Shown here: piece after piece, positions 1-8,868 of the stretch
Layout of the letters: every line of letters begins with the position of its first letter
How positions within the stretch are numbered: position 1 is the stretch's first letter
DNA from: Polynucleobacter sp. 15G-AUS-farblos
Lineage (GTDB): Bacteria > Pseudomonadota > Gammaproteobacteria > Burkholderiales > Burkholderiaceae
Reading direction: 5' to 3'
NCBI RefSeq assembly: GCF_018882445.1
Contig: NZ_JACVOM010000004.1
Location: forward strand, 285,657 to 349,656
DNA length: 64,000 nt
Notes under the pieces: model-generated
The model's input: only the letters and a program-made list of their open reading frames with translations
What the model was told of the DNA's origin: nothing
Database searches by the model: none
Program-made: the position numbers and the translations under genes

Positions 1-619
1 ATTCATCCGCTTTGCCAGCCTTTTCTAAGCGTACTTTTTCTGCATTAGAAATAATGTCAAAGTAAGCGTAAACATCTTTTACACCATTCGTATTGCTCGC
101 AATTTTTTTGGCAAGATCTGCTTCGCCCTGCGTCAAAATGCCCATCAAATATATGCTACTACCTTCTGCAACAATAGCCATCGAGTTAGATGGCAACTGT
201 TCTGTAAAGATCATCTGCGTCTTGATCTTAGACTCCAAATAAGTGTCGTTGGCGCGCATGGTATAGGTGCTATTGGGTCCAATGATTAATTCATTAAATA
301 CTGATCGGACATTCTTCATGCCCTTTGCATATTTTTCTGCTTCGGCTTTAATGGCGGCATCCTTTACTTCGCCCGTCAACAACACTTTCTGATTGAATGA
401 AGTGACATTAATGTGTGCGCTATCTCCGAAGGTTTTATCAAACGAACCACTTGCTTGAAGTTCAATGCCCTTATCAATTGCCTGCACACCCGGCGTGCGT
501 CGATCAGCAAGCACTGTTGCCGAAGCTGCAACACCGCCCACCGCAATCACACCACAGGCAGAGAGTTGAGATACTGCAATGATGGCAACAAATAATTTAC
601 TCAGGGTTTGAATTTGCAT
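1..619 (-). CDS. dolP: BON-domain outer-membrane lipoprotein, DolP/YraP-like (3' end outside window)
   Basis: The reading frame opens at the ATG at 617-619 and stays open to the window edge, so the C-terminus is missing. Translation gives a short hydrophobic signal ending in the lipobox Leu-Ser-Ala-Cys, then two BON-like repeats (about residues 50-115 and 125-200, with the typical Val-Leu-Leu-Thr-Gly-Glu and Ile-Tyr-Leu-Met-Gly strands). DolP binds anionic phospholipid at the outer membrane and supports envelope integrity. The order rsmI, diaA, dolP matches the E. coli yra locus, which supports the call. The diaA gene ends 19 bp upstream of this start, so the two probably form one operon. Other BON proteins such as OsmY lack the lipobox. 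Confidence 0.85.
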   Translation of the reverse strand, partial: MQIQTLSKLFVAIIAVSQLSACGVIAVGGVAASATVLADRRTPGVQAIDKGIELQASGSFDKTFGDSAHINVTSFNQKVLLTGEVKDAAIKAEAEKYAKGMKNVRSVFNELIIGPNSTYTMRANDTYLESKIKTQMIFTEQLPSNSMAIVAEGSSIYLMGILTQGEADLAKKIASNTNGVKDVYAYFDIISNAEKVRLEKAGKADE

Positions 620-637
620 GTAAACGCTTTCTAAAAT

Positions 638-1240
638 TTAATCGAGCAGAAGATGGTCCACACCATCACATAATCCGTGGAGCAAAACTAAATGGGTCTC
701 TTGTATGCGCGCAGTTCTTGTAGATGGCGCGCATAGATGAATATCATCCGCGTCTAACAAGCCAGCAATTTTTCCGCCGCCATTACCAGTCAGGGCAATA
801 ATTTTGATGCCCATTTTTTTAGCTGCTTCAATGGCCTTTACAACATTCTTTGAATTTCCAGATGTAGAAATCCCCAAAAGAATATCGCCCTTTTTACCCA
901 GACCTCGCACTTGTTTGCTAAATACTTCGTCATAGCTGTAATCATTTCCAACTGCAGTCAGAATAGAGGTATCGGTTGTTAAAGCAATTGCCGCCAATTC
1001 TTGACGCTCTCTTTCAAAGCGACCAATTAGCTCTGCAGCAAAATGCTGTGCGTCTGCAGCTGAGCCGCCGTTACCACAAGCCATTATCTTGCCACCGGCG
1101 CGTAAACATTCCACCATCGCCACCACGCCATGTGCAACAGATTCTGGAAGCACCTTTTCAGCCTCTTGCTTAACCGCGATGCTGTCTAAAAAATGTTGGG
1201 ATGCCCTGAGGCGCAACCGTTCAATCGTGTTTTTATCCAT
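638..1240 (-). CDS. diaA: SIS-domain protein DiaA / phosphoheptose isomerase family
   Basis: A 200-residue sugar-isomerase (SIS) fold protein with the GNGGSAADAQHF motif at about residues 56-66. DiaA is a tetrameric DnaA-binding factor that promotes initiation at oriC; the paralogue GmhA isomerises sedoheptulose 7-phosphate for LPS heptose. Length (E. coli DiaA has 196 residues) and the setting between rsmI and a dolP-like gene favour DiaA. The frame extends upstream to a TTG at 1294, but the ATG at 1240 gives the family-typical N-terminus. The yraN gene that often sits between rsmI and diaA is absent. The gene is divergent from rsmI across about 106 bp. Confidence 0.8.
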   Translation of the reverse strand: MDKNTIERLRLRASQHFLDSIAVKQEAEKVLPESVAHGVVAMVECLRAGGKIMACGNGGSAADAQHFAAELIGRFERERQELAAIALTTDTSILTAVGNDYSYDEVFSKQVRGLGKKGDILLGISTSGNSKNVVKAIEAAKKMGIKIIALTGNGGGKIAGLLDADDIHLCAPSTRTARIQETHLVLLHGLCDGVDHLLLD

Positions 1241-1346
1241 ATCAATATTATGCGCCAAAGGCAGGGTAAGTATCGATGTTAGCGAGATCTGCAAAAAGCA
1301 ACGTATCCTCTTACTTATTCAATATCCTTAGATACAAAAGACCCTT

Positions 1347-2252
1347 ATGGACGCCGCAGCATTTGAATTTCTAAAGCAACAGGATTTGCCCCCTAGCGCC
1401 CTGTATATGGTTGCCACACCAATCGGCAATTTAGGGGACATTACTTTGCGTGCGTTGCATATTTTGAATGCTGTAGATGGCATTGCGTGCGAAGACACCC
1501 GTCATAGCGCAGCACTCTTACAGCAATTTGGTATTCATAAAAAATGTCTGGCGCTACATGAGCACAACGAGATCGCCGGCGCCCAAACAGTCATTCAACA
1601 TTTAGCCAATCGCGAGCGTTGGGCCTATATTTCAGATGCGGGAACGCCAGGCGTATCAGACCCAGGGGCCAGACTCGTCAACGAAGTAGAAAAAGCGGGC
1701 TATCGAGTGATTCCAATACCCGGCGCAAGCGCTGTAGCAGCGGCCGTTTCTGCCTCGGGCTCAGCCATGTTGAGCTCGGAAGGGCGCTTTCAATTTCTAG
1801 GCTTCTGGCCAAACAAAATCAAAGAGCGAGATGCGCTCTTGCACGATATTCGTAGCAGCAAAAAAACCAGTATTTTTTTTGAATCTCCTCATCACATTCG
1901 TGAAACCTTATTATTTTTAGCGGCCCATTTGGAAGCTGATCGTAAAGTATTAGTCGGTCGTGAGCTCACCAAAAAATTTGAGCAAATTGTGGTGCTTGAG
2001 GCAGCTCAATTATCGCAATGGGTTGAAGCTGCTGAGAGCTTAAAAGGGGAGTTTGTGGTTTTGGTGGCAGGCCGCCAAGCCAGCATTGATGAGGCTCCGG
2101 ACCATGCCGCTCTTTTAAAGTGGGCAAACGCCTTAAGCCCTTATTTGGGTAGCAAAGAAATCGCGGCCGTTCTTTCACAAGCCCTGGGCTTGCCTAAAAA
2201 AGAAGCCTATCAAGTTGCGCTCGATGCAAAAGACGCCAAGAACGCAAAATAA
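1347..2252 (+). CDS. rsmI: 16S rRNA (cytidine(1402)-2'-O)-methyltransferase RsmI
   Basis: A 301-residue SAM-dependent methyltransferase of the tetrapyrrole-methylase fold. ATPIGNLGD at residues 23-31 and DAGTPGVSDPG at 97-107 are the SAM-pocket signatures of RsmI. It 2'-O-methylates C1402 in the decoding centre of 16S rRNA together with RsmH. Length is normal. The gene is divergent from diaA and is followed directly by a strong hairpin terminator. Confidence 0.95.
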   Translation: MDAAAFEFLKQQDLPPSALYMVATPIGNLGDITLRALHILNAVDGIACEDTRHSAALLQQFGIHKKCLALHEHNEIAGAQTVIQHLANRERWAYISDAGTPGVSDPGARLVNEVEKAGYRVIPIPGASAVAAAVSASGSAMLSSEGRFQFLGFWPNKIKERDALLHDIRSSKKTSIFFESPHHIRETLLFLAAHLEADRKVLVGRELTKKFEQIVVLEAAQLSQWVEAAESLKGEFVVLVAGRQASIDEAPDHAALLKWANALSPYLGSKEIAAVLSQALGLPKKEAYQVALDAKDAKNAK

Positions 2253-2278
2253 AAAAGCTGGGATAAAGCCAGCTTTTT
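2252..2278 (+). terminator. Hairpin terminator after rsmI
   Basis: A perfect 10-bp stem (AAAAAGCTGG at 2252-2261 with CCAGCTTTTT at 2269-2278) closes a 7-nt loop and ends in a T tract. It starts at the last base of the rsmI stop codon. Its A/T flanks let it work in both directions, so it may also end the minus-strand small membrane gene downstream. Confidence 0.85.
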
Positions 2279-2320
2279 GCAATCTATTCAAAAATTATTT
2301 TGTTGGTTCGGGCGCTTTAT

Positions 2321-2557
2321 TTATTTAGTTGCTTGCCCACCTGCTTGAGGCTCGCTCGGGGCGCTAGCGTCCTTGAAGTTGAGCTGGCCCACAGGCTTGA
2401 TTAATTGCTCAGTGGTCCCAGAAGAATCGCCACGTTTGCCGTTATTTACGAAAACCATCAACAACAATATAACGATCAGGGGCACGAAAAAGCTGGCAAA
2501 CACCATGATGATGAGTTGTTTTGGGTTCTTAATTAGACTTCCGTGCTCGTTGCTCAT
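2321..2557 (-). CDS. Small membrane protein resembling the N-terminal anchor of cytochrome c5, without heme domain
   Basis: A 78-residue protein: short hydrophilic start (SLIKNPKQLI), one strong transmembrane helix at about residues 15-38, then a short polar tail with IKPVGQLNFKDASAP. From memory of the family, this matches the anchor and linker of betaproteobacterial membrane-bound cytochrome c5 proteins, where a CxxCH heme domain follows. Here a stop comes first, and no CxxCH is readable in any frame between the stop and the rsmI terminator. It may be a stand-alone anchor or an old truncation. The function is unknown. Confidence 0.65.
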   Translation of the reverse strand: MSNEHGSLIKNPKQLIIMVFASFFVPLIVILLLMVFVNNGKRGDSSGTTEQLIKPVGQLNFKDASAPSEPQAGGQATK

Positions 2558-2658
2558 AGGAATTTATCGTTTAGCAGGTTTAAGGGGTTTGCCGAGATTA
2601 TAACTAGAGAGTAGGGGTATAGGCACTTACAATAGCGAGGTATCCGTTTTTAATACTG

Positions 2659-2734
2659 GCGCCCGTAGCTCAGTGGATAGAGTATTGGCCTCCGAAGCCA
2701 AGGGTCGCAGGTTCGATTCCTGCCGGGCGCGCCA
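2659..2734 (+). tRNA. tRNA-Arg (anticodon CCG)
   Basis: A complete 76-nt cloverleaf: acceptor GCGCCCG/CGGGCGC, discriminator G and encoded CCA. The anticodon arm TTGGC-CTCCGAA-GCCAA places CCG at positions 34-36, reading CGG codons. The T arm contains GGTTCGATTCC. A 7-bp inverted repeat (2733-2752) overlapping the CCA end may help termination. Confidence 0.96.
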
Positions 2735-2816
2735 AAACAGTGGGGTGTTTTGACCTATGTCATGCGAAAAATCATGAAAACCGCTATCATTTGCATCTAA
2801 CTTATTGATTCTTATC

Positions 2817-3959
2817 GTGTCTACACATCTAAATTCAGCCCTTTCAGAGCCTTCTTTAACTAATCCACTGCCTCCTGAGGCGCCATTACCACACCGCAAG
2901 ATCATTCGGGGCTGGTTAATTCCAATGGCACAAGGAGAAACTGGGCGTGCGATTGCATTGCTTGCAATCGATGCAGCTCTTTGGCTGGGCTGTATTGCTG
3001 GGACTATTTTTGTTGAAAATATTCTGCTCAAAATTCTCTTTGGATTAGTGGCTGGCTTTGTTACTGGCCGTATTTTCATTTTGGGGCACGATGCATGCCA
3101 TCAAAGCTTCACACCAAATCGTGAACTCAACAAAGTGTTGGGTCGCATCGCATTTTTGCCCTCACTCACACCATACAGCTTATGGGATGTTGGTCATAAC
3201 GTAGTCCATCACGGCCAAACAAATTTAAAGGGCTTTGATTTCGTTTGGGCACCCTTATCAAAATCAGAGTACGACGCGCTATCCCCGGGACGTAAGGCTC
3301 TAGAGCGCCTTTACCGAAGCGGCTGGGGCCCCGTCTTCTACTACCTCCTTGAGATTTGGTGGAGACGTGAGTATTTTCCAAACGCTAAAAATAAGCCGGG
3401 TGATCGTCCAATTTTCTTAAAAGACAACTTACTCGTTACTGCGTTTGCAATTGTTTGGATTGCTTGCTTAATTGCCGGTGCTATTGCGACCGGCCAATCT
3501 ATTTGGGTTGGCTTGCTTGCTGGATTTGCCTTGCCCTTCCTGTTTTGGAACGGCATGATTGGGTTTGTTGTCTATGTTCACCATACCCACCCTAATGTGT
3601 CTTGGTATGACAAAAAGTCAGAGTGGTTACGTGCTCAGCCTTTTGTATCCACAACTGTCCATCTGACCTTTAACTGGATTTGGGGCTCATTAATGCACAA
3701 CATCATGGAGCACACTGCCCATCATGTGGATATGAGTGTGCCCCTTTATCGCCTCCAAGAAGCCCAGACAACCCTGGAAACCATCCTTCCAGAGCGTATT
3801 TTTGTGCAAAAGTTCTCTTGGGCCTGGTATTTCGATACAGCCCGCAAATGCAAGCTTTATGACTTTGAGAACAAGGCTTGGCTTGATTTTGATGGTAATA
3901 AGACCGCGGAATCGGTCCGGGTTGTGCTGAGCCCAGCCCCAGTGGGACAAAACGGGTAA
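2817..3959 (+). CDS. Membrane fatty acid desaturase
   Basis: An integral-membrane di-iron desaturase of about 380 residues. The three histidine clusters are visible: HDACHQ (about 91-96), HNVVHH (127-132) and HTAHH (299-303). Paired hydrophobic segments lie before the first box and again at about 200-255. This family introduces double bonds into acyl chains at the cytoplasmic membrane. No ATG lies upstream of the conserved region; GTG at 2817 or TTG at 2805 are the candidate starts and neither has a clear ribosome-binding site, so the N-terminus is uncertain. Substrate and regiospecificity cannot be read from sequence. Confidence 0.88.
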   Translation: MSTHLNSALSEPSLTNPLPPEAPLPHRKIIRGWLIPMAQGETGRAIALLAIDAALWLGCIAGTIFVENILLKILFGLVAGFVTGRIFILGHDACHQSFTPNRELNKVLGRIAFLPSLTPYSLWDVGHNVVHHGQTNLKGFDFVWAPLSKSEYDALSPGRKALERLYRSGWGPVFYYLLEIWWRREYFPNAKNKPGDRPIFLKDNLLVTAFAIVWIACLIAGAIATGQSIWVGLLAGFALPFLFWNGMIGFVVYVHHTHPNVSWYDKKSEWLRAQPFVSTTVHLTFNWIWGSLMHNIMEHTAHHVDMSVPLYRLQEAQTTLETILPERIFVQKFSWAWYFDTARKCKLYDFENKAWLDFDGNKTAESVRVVLSPAPVGQNG

Positions 3960-4000
3960 AATAGACTTCTGTATAAAGATTTGCCTTACCCGGATTGCCC

Positions 4001-4186
4001 ATGACTACCTCTACTCCAGCAGCTACCCAAGACACTTCCCAGAGCCTTAAATTTTGCTCTTCTTGCAGTCGCGAAAAACGACTAGAGGGTGGCACATGGA
4101 TTCCGACGAGCAATCGCAAACAACGCTGGATTTGCGCAAGCTGTTTATACAACCGCACACACCGTACTGGCTCTGCAAAAACCTAA
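4001..4186 (+). CDS. Small zinc-ribbon-like hypothetical protein
   Basis: A 61-residue protein with two Cys-x-x-Cys pairs (CSSC and CASC) about 28 residues apart, a classic zinc-ribbon arrangement, after a Thr/Ser/Ala/Gln-rich N-terminus. The ATG at 4001 is preferred to an in-frame TTG two codons upstream. It sits 41 bp after the desaturase on the same strand and converges on the hydrolase gene at 4225. No known function is recognised. Confidence 0.65.
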   Translation: MTTSTPAATQDTSQSLKFCSSCSREKRLEGGTWIPTSNRKQRWICASCLYNRTHRTGSAKT

Positions 4187-4224
4187 ACCATCGGTTTTGC
4201 TGCTTTAAATCTTCAGCGCATTTT

Positions 4225-4869
4225 TTACGCGCCATCTCCAACATAAGGATTCGATTTGCGTTCTGCTCCGAACGTAGACATAGGTCCATGTCCTGGCACA
4301 AACTGCACATCATCACCTAGCGGCAATAATTTTGTCTTAATGGCATGAATCAAATCCGCATGATTGCCACGAGGAAAATCTGTTCTCCCAATTGATCCGG
4401 CAAACAATACATCGCCAACAATTGCTAGGCGATCTGCTTTATCAAAAAACACTACATGTCCTGGAGTATGGCCAGGACAATGAAAAACTTCGAGATCTAT
4501 ATTTCCAACTTGAACATGGTCACCATCGTTTAACCAGCGATTAGGTTCAAAAACTTTGGCCTCTCCAAACCCAAACCGTACAGTCTGTTCTGGCAATTGA
4601 TCAATCCAAAACCGCTCGTCTATTTGCGGACCCTCTATGGGCACGCCCAATTGATCTGCCAAGTCTTTAGCGGCGGCGCAATGGTCTAGATGCCCATGTG
4701 TCAGCAAGATCTTTTTCACATTACCACCCATTTGCTCAATACCAGCCAGTATCTTATCGATATCGCCACCAGGATCAATCACAGCAGCATCACCCGTTTC
4801 CTGACATACCAAAATAGAACAATTTTGTTCATAGGGAGTAACGGGAACAATTCCTAATTTAATGGGCAT
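4225..4869 (-). CDS. Metallo-beta-lactamase-fold hydrolase (glyoxalase II-like, YcbL type)
   Basis: A 214-residue MBL-fold protein with the full metal-ligand set: THGHLDH (57-63), GHTPGH (133-138), Asp153 in VGDVLF and His194 in VPGHG. It lacks the C-terminal GloB substrate domain and so resembles the shorter YcbL-type thioesterases. The frame runs upstream to 4968, but the ATG at 4869 gives the family-typical MPIKLGIVPVTPYEQN start. It is divergent from gcvH. The substrate is not certain. Confidence 0.88.
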   Translation of the reverse strand: MPIKLGIVPVTPYEQNCSILVCQETGDAAVIDPGGDIDKILAGIEQMGGNVKKILLTHGHLDHCAAAKDLADQLGVPIEGPQIDERFWIDQLPEQTVRFGFGEAKVFEPNRWLNDGDHVQVGNIDLEVFHCPGHTPGHVVFFDKADRLAIVGDVLFAGSIGRTDFPRGNHADLIHAIKTKLLPLGDDVQFVPGHGPMSTFGAERKSNPYVGDGA

Positions 4870-4949
4870 ACGTAATAAGCGAATAAAAGAATGATTTGTC
4901 GGAACTGATTTGTGAGACTGAGCATAAAATGTTTTTAAAGGATAAAACA

Positions 4950-5342
4950 ATGAAGAGCCAAGATACATTTAAATTTGCAGAAACTCATGAATGGGCCGAT
5001 ATCGAGGAAGATGGCTTGGTTTGGGTTGGTATAAGTCATCATGCCCAGGAGGCGTTGGGTGATGTGATGTTTTTTAAGGCCCCCACAATTGGCCAGTATG
5101 TAAAACAGGGCGAAGCCATTGCCGTTATTGAATCCGTTAAGGCGGCAAGCGATATCCATGCGCCTGTAAGCGGAGAAATTGTTGCCTTAAATGAAGAAGT
5201 TGATACTGCACCTGAATTGGTAAATGAAAAACCCTATGCAGTTTGGTTATTCAAAATCAAACCGAGTTCTGATGACAGCCTTACATCTGAACTGAATCAA
5301 CTCTTAAGCTTAGAAAAATACACCTCAGGACCTGGTGCATAA
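4950..5342 (+). CDS. gcvH: Glycine cleavage system H protein
   Basis: A 130-residue lipoyl carrier, the family's usual length. Lys64 in ESVKAASD is the lipoylation site and FAETHEW near the start is typical. GcvH shuttles the methylamine group between GcvP, GcvT and the lipoamide dehydrogenase; it can also act in lipoate transfer. The ATG at 4950 follows AAAGGATAA, a good ribosome-binding site, so the upstream in-frame starts are not needed. gcvT and gcvP are not beside it; the next gene, priA, converges with only 3 bp between the stop codons. Confidence 0.93.
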   Translation: MKSQDTFKFAETHEWADIEEDGLVWVGISHHAQEALGDVMFFKAPTIGQYVKQGEAIAVIESVKAASDIHAPVSGEIVALNEEVDTAPELVNEKPYAVWLFKIKPSSDDSLTSELNQLLSLEKYTSGPGA

Positions 5343-5345
5343 GCA

Positions 5346-7475
5346 TTAGATTGAAATTGGGTCCCGCTCAATCAACCAACGAATATTCTCGCCCTTACTA
5401 ATGCGGCCTTGAGATTGGCCTCGCAAATCTTGGTCAATTGCTTCTAAGATTTCCTGTAACTGCTTGCGGTCTCCAGACTCTAGCAATAACTGTGCACGCT
5501 CTGTTCCTGCTACTCGCATCAACGCTTTGGGCACGGGATCATAGGCCTTAAGCCCATGAGCTATAAGGCCTTTGGCCTTTAGGCGCCCCTTTAGAGAGCT
5601 CAAAAATTGAATTGCTTTATCAAGACTTTTTGCTTCAGCATGAATCAAGCCCTGATAAGAAAACGGCGGAAGCTTAGCCTCTTCTCTTTCATTAGCGGTA
5701 TACGACAAAAAGCCATCTACATCATGACGAAGCAAATACTGGAATACAGGCGCCTCAGGATATTGAGTTTCTATAAACATATCACCCCCAGCCTGTCCCT
5801 CGACACCCGACCTACCCGCGCGACCTGCAACCTGCACCAATTGCGCAAATAATCTTTCTGCAGCTCGAAAATCTTGTGAGAATAATCTGCTGTCAGCATC
5901 CAATGCCGCCACCAAACCAATATTTTGATAATCATGCCCTTTTGCGATCATCTGTGTGCCAACAACGAGATCCACATTACCGGAGTGAATTTCCTGAAAC
6001 AGCTCTTCTGCGCCTTTACTTTTTTTACTTGAGTCTGTATCAACTCTTAAGACACGGGCATTGGGCCATATCTCCTCGATAGAGTCCTCCACCTTTTGGG
6101 TTCCTTGCCCTAAGCCTTTGAGGTCAGCATTTCCGCAATCTGGGCAATGCTCTGGAATCGGCTTTACTAAACCACAATGATGACAATTGAGAACTGCTTT
6201 TCGATTTAAAGCGCCTGCTTTATGCATCACCATATACGAACTACACTGCTGACACTTTGATAGCCAAGAACACGCATTACAACTGAGTACCGGAGCATAT
6301 CCTCTCCGATTAATCAATACGAGACTCTGTTTTTTACTATCTAAATTTTTACTGATCGCGCGTACTAATGTTTTTGTAATGGGACTTTTGCTCATCGGCT
6401 TATCAACATCACCGGGACTAAATTGATTTTGTGGATCTCTTGTATTAATCAAATGCACCTTGGGTAGGCCCGCCCCCTGGGCTCGTTGATCAAGACGGAT
6501 ATATTGATAACGTCCAGCCTTCGCAGCCATCCAAGTTTCGAGTGAGGGGGTTGCAGATGAAAGCAGAATTGGCGCCTTTACATCATGTGCGCGCCAGATT
6601 GCTAAATCTCTAGCGGAATACCTTATGCCGTCTTGTTGTTTATAGGAAGGGTCATGCTCTTCATCAACCACAATGGCTTTTAAATTTGGCATCGGTGTTA
6701 AAGCAGCCAACCTCGTACCCAAGATAATTTGTGCCTTGCCTGTCATTGCCTCATACCAAGCAACGCCTCTTTGGTTTTCGGGGATTGCACTATGGAGCAC
6801 TGACATATTCTTATTTGGGAAATAGGCTCGCACTCTGCGCTCTAATTGTGGTGTCAGATTAATTTCAGGAACCAAAATTAATACTTGTGCTTCTTCATCT
6901 TCAAGAATTGAGCTAAGCCAACTTAGAAATACGGCAGTCTTTCCGCTTCCTGTTTGTCCTTGCAAAAGGATTGCTCTAAATTTTTTTTCAGCTGCGGTAT
7001 TACGCAAAGATACAAGTGCTGATTGTTGCTCATTGTTTAACCGCGATTCCACAATCAAGCCTTCGCTTTTTATTTCGCGGTCTTTTTTGTCTTTTTTCTT
7101 TTCTGCCGCAAGGAGCTTCTTAGGAATCTTTTCCCAATTTGCAGATTTTTTCCACATCTGTGGAATGGTAGGAATGATGGTTTCCCCAAGAACATGAATG
7201 TAGTACTGGCTTGCAAAATTCATCAGCCTAAGCACGGCTGAGTCTAAAGGGGGCAGTGGGGCTAAGGCTGAAACACCTTTTAATTTCTGGATATCAAAAT
7301 CAGAGTGAGCGCTTACTTTGATTACTACACCAATGAGAGTAGACCGGCCGAATGGGACCTCAACTATCTGTCCTATGACAGGCTCTACACCCAGTTTTTG
7401 GGCATCCCATAGGTAGTCAAATCCCTGAGCCAAGGGCTTATCAACAACTACTTGGACCACCGTTGGTGAGGGCAT
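5346..7475 (-). CDS. priA: Primosomal protein N', replication restart helicase PriA
   Basis: A 709-residue 3'-to-5' superfamily 2 helicase. The N-terminal 3'-DNA-end-binding domain spans about 1-105; Walker A GQTGSGKT is at 173-180 and DEEH at 271-274. Eight zinc-ligand cysteines in four CxxC pairs lie at about 399-447, followed by the second helicase lobe and C-terminal domain. PriA recognises stalled forks and reloads DnaB. A charged Lys/Asp/Glu-rich insert at about 120-140 precedes the helicase core. The upstream region (7476-7740) holds DnaA-box-like sites. Confidence 0.96.
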   Translation of the reverse strand: MPSPTVVQVVVDKPLAQGFDYLWDAQKLGVEPVIGQIVEVPFGRSTLIGVVIKVSAHSDFDIQKLKGVSALAPLPPLDSAVLRLMNFASQYYIHVLGETIIPTIPQMWKKSANWEKIPKKLLAAEKKKDKKDREIKSEGLIVESRLNNEQQSALVSLRNTAAEKKFRAILLQGQTGSGKTAVFLSWLSSILEDEEAQVLILVPEINLTPQLERRVRAYFPNKNMSVLHSAIPENQRGVAWYEAMTGKAQIILGTRLAALTPMPNLKAIVVDEEHDPSYKQQDGIRYSARDLAIWRAHDVKAPILLSSATPSLETWMAAKAGRYQYIRLDQRAQGAGLPKVHLINTRDPQNQFSPGDVDKPMSKSPITKTLVRAISKNLDSKKQSLVLINRRGYAPVLSCNACSWLSKCQQCSSYMVMHKAGALNRKAVLNCHHCGLVKPIPEHCPDCGNADLKGLGQGTQKVEDSIEEIWPNARVLRVDTDSSKKSKGAEELFQEIHSGNVDLVVGTQMIAKGHDYQNIGLVAALDADSRLFSQDFRAAERLFAQLVQVAGRAGRSGVEGQAGGDMFIETQYPEAPVFQYLLRHDVDGFLSYTANEREEAKLPPFSYQGLIHAEAKSLDKAIQFLSSLKGRLKAKGLIAHGLKAYDPVPKALMRVAGTERAQLLLESGDRKQLQEILEAIDQDLRGQSQGRISKGENIRWLIERDPISI

Positions 7476-7740
7476 TTTCTACTTCAGTTTTCTATTTTTG
7501 CTTGTGGATAAGTCTGTGGATATCATCAAATAATTCTGATTTATAGACTAATTTACCAGCTATCCATTTTTGCACTCTTTTCGAGCTTTTTATAAAAAAT
7601 ATATATAAATCAATAAGTTAAAGATTATTTCGAAAGTTATTGATCATATTCCCTGCCAATCTCACTGAATTTTGATTTCAGCCGCTAACTGTGCATAACT
7701 TTTTATACAAGGACAGGTTTAAGTTAGCAAATACTCAGCG
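7476..7740. promoter_or_regulatory. priA upstream region with DnaA-box-like sites and AT-rich tract
   Basis: This 265-bp gap between the hemE 3' end and the priA start holds no gene. It carries a perfect DnaA box on the minus strand at 7503-7511 (TGTGGATAA), a one-mismatch box at 7515-7523 and a TTATNCACA-type box at 7690-7698. All three point the same way, with a strongly AT-rich tract at about 7588-7640 between them. It must also hold the priA promoter. The boxes may give DnaA control of priA or be a secondary DnaA-binding locus. Confidence 0.55.
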
Positions 7741-8853
7741 CTACTTCTTGGATCTAAGCGCCTTTGAGCGATTTATAACTGTTTCAGCCAAAACAGAAAC
7801 GCTTTCTGGCGGGGTAAATTGGGAAATCCCGTGGCCCAAATTGAATACATGGCCATCTAAAGAATGTAGGCCTGGTTTTAGGGCTGGAGCGCCTGCTAAA
7901 TCCTCAAGCAGGAGATTTGCCTGCTCAGCAATTTGCTTGGGCTCAGAAAACAGAATAAGGGGGTCTAAATTGCCTTGTAAGGCCAGTGGCTTACCAAGAT
8001 CTAGGAGCTGCTTACGAGCACGGCTCAATGGCACAGTCCAATCGAGCGCCAGGACATCTGCACCAGCACCAGCCATATCGTTTAACCAAATTCCACCACC
8101 CTTAGTAAACATAATTACAGGGATTTTTTGGCCTTCGTGTTCGCGGGGTAGCTGTGCAATGACTTTTTGCATAGCCGCTAATGACATGCGCTGATACCAG
8201 CCATCTGGCAAGAGCCCGCCCCAGGTATCAAAAATCATGAGTGCTTGTGCGCCAGCCTTGACTTGTCCAATCAGGTAATTTGCAACCGATTGGACATTAA
8301 TTTCCAGAATGTGTTCGAGCAGGTCTGGGCGATTAAACATCATGGTCTTTGCATGACGGAAATCATCGGAGCCAGAGCCATCAATCATGTAACAAGCTAA
8401 AGTCCATGGGCTGCCAGAGAACCCAATTAAGGGCACGCGCTGCTTTCCATCCTGCACAAGTGCTTTACGAATTTCTGACACGGCATCAAATACATATTTG
8501 AGCTGGTCCATATCTGCAACACGTAATTTCTTAACGGCCTCTTCATCCCGTAGTGGATGATCAAAGCTAGGGCCTTCGCCCGCAGCAAATTTCAAACCTA
8601 AACCCATAGCATCAGGAATGGTCAAAATATCGGAGAACAAGATTGCCGCATCTAGTGGATAGCGGTCTAAAGGCTGAAGCGTTACTTCTGTGGCATACGC
8701 AGGATTTTTAGCCAGTCCTAGAAAGCTACCAGCTCTGGCGCGCGTAGCGTTGTATTCAGGGAGATATCGACCGGCTTGACGCATGAGCCAAAGCGGAGTT
8801 TGATCAACCGCTTCGCCCAGGCAGGCCTTTAAAAACCGATCATTTAACAGCAA
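7741..8853 (-). CDS. hemE: Uroporphyrinogen decarboxylase
   Basis: A 370-residue enzyme that decarboxylates the four acetate side chains of uroporphyrinogen III to give coproporphyrinogen III in heme synthesis. The signature [13 protein letters not shown] is near the N-terminus, and [13 protein letters not shown] and FDTWGG follow in order. No ATG fits: TTG at 8853 gives the normal family N-terminus ([10 protein letters not shown]). The frame is the same as atpC, and only five codons separate the atpC stop from this TTG, so it is probably the last gene of the atp transcript. Confidence 0.94.
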   Translation of the reverse strand: MLLNDRFLKACLGEAVDQTPLWLMRQAGRYLPEYNATRARAGSFLGLAKNPAYATEVTLQPLDRYPLDAAILFSDILTIPDAMGLGLKFAAGEGPSFDHPLRDEEAVKKLRVADMDQLKYVFDAVSEIRKALVQDGKQRVPLIGFSGSPWTLACYMIDGSGSDDFRHAKTMMFNRPDLLEHILEINVQSVANYLIGQVKAGAQALMIFDTWGGLLPDGWYQRMSLAAMQKVIAQLPREHEGQKIPVIMFTKGGGIWLNDMAGAGADVLALDWTVPLSRARKQLLDLGKPLALQGNLDPLILFSEPKQIAEQANLLLEDLAGAPALKPGLHSLDGHVFNLGHGISQFTPPESVSVLAETVINRSKALRSKK

Positions 8854-8868
8854 GAGGATCGCCGCTCT

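Noticed and set aside
2627..3079. 150-residue minus-strand open frame across tRNA-Arg and the desaturase start
   Set aside because: It reads through a tRNA gene in antisense (the ARQESNLRPLA peptide is a typical antisense-tRNA artefact).
4177..4199. Terminator between the zinc-ribbon gene and the metallo-beta-lactamase gene
   Set aside because: The stem (AAAAACC with GGTTTT) needs a bulge and has a long loop; it is too weak to annotate.
7691..8194. 167-residue plus-strand open frame antisense to hemE
   Set aside because: Arg/Ser/Ala-rich shadow of hemE codons with no recognisable domain; hemE on the minus strand is certain.
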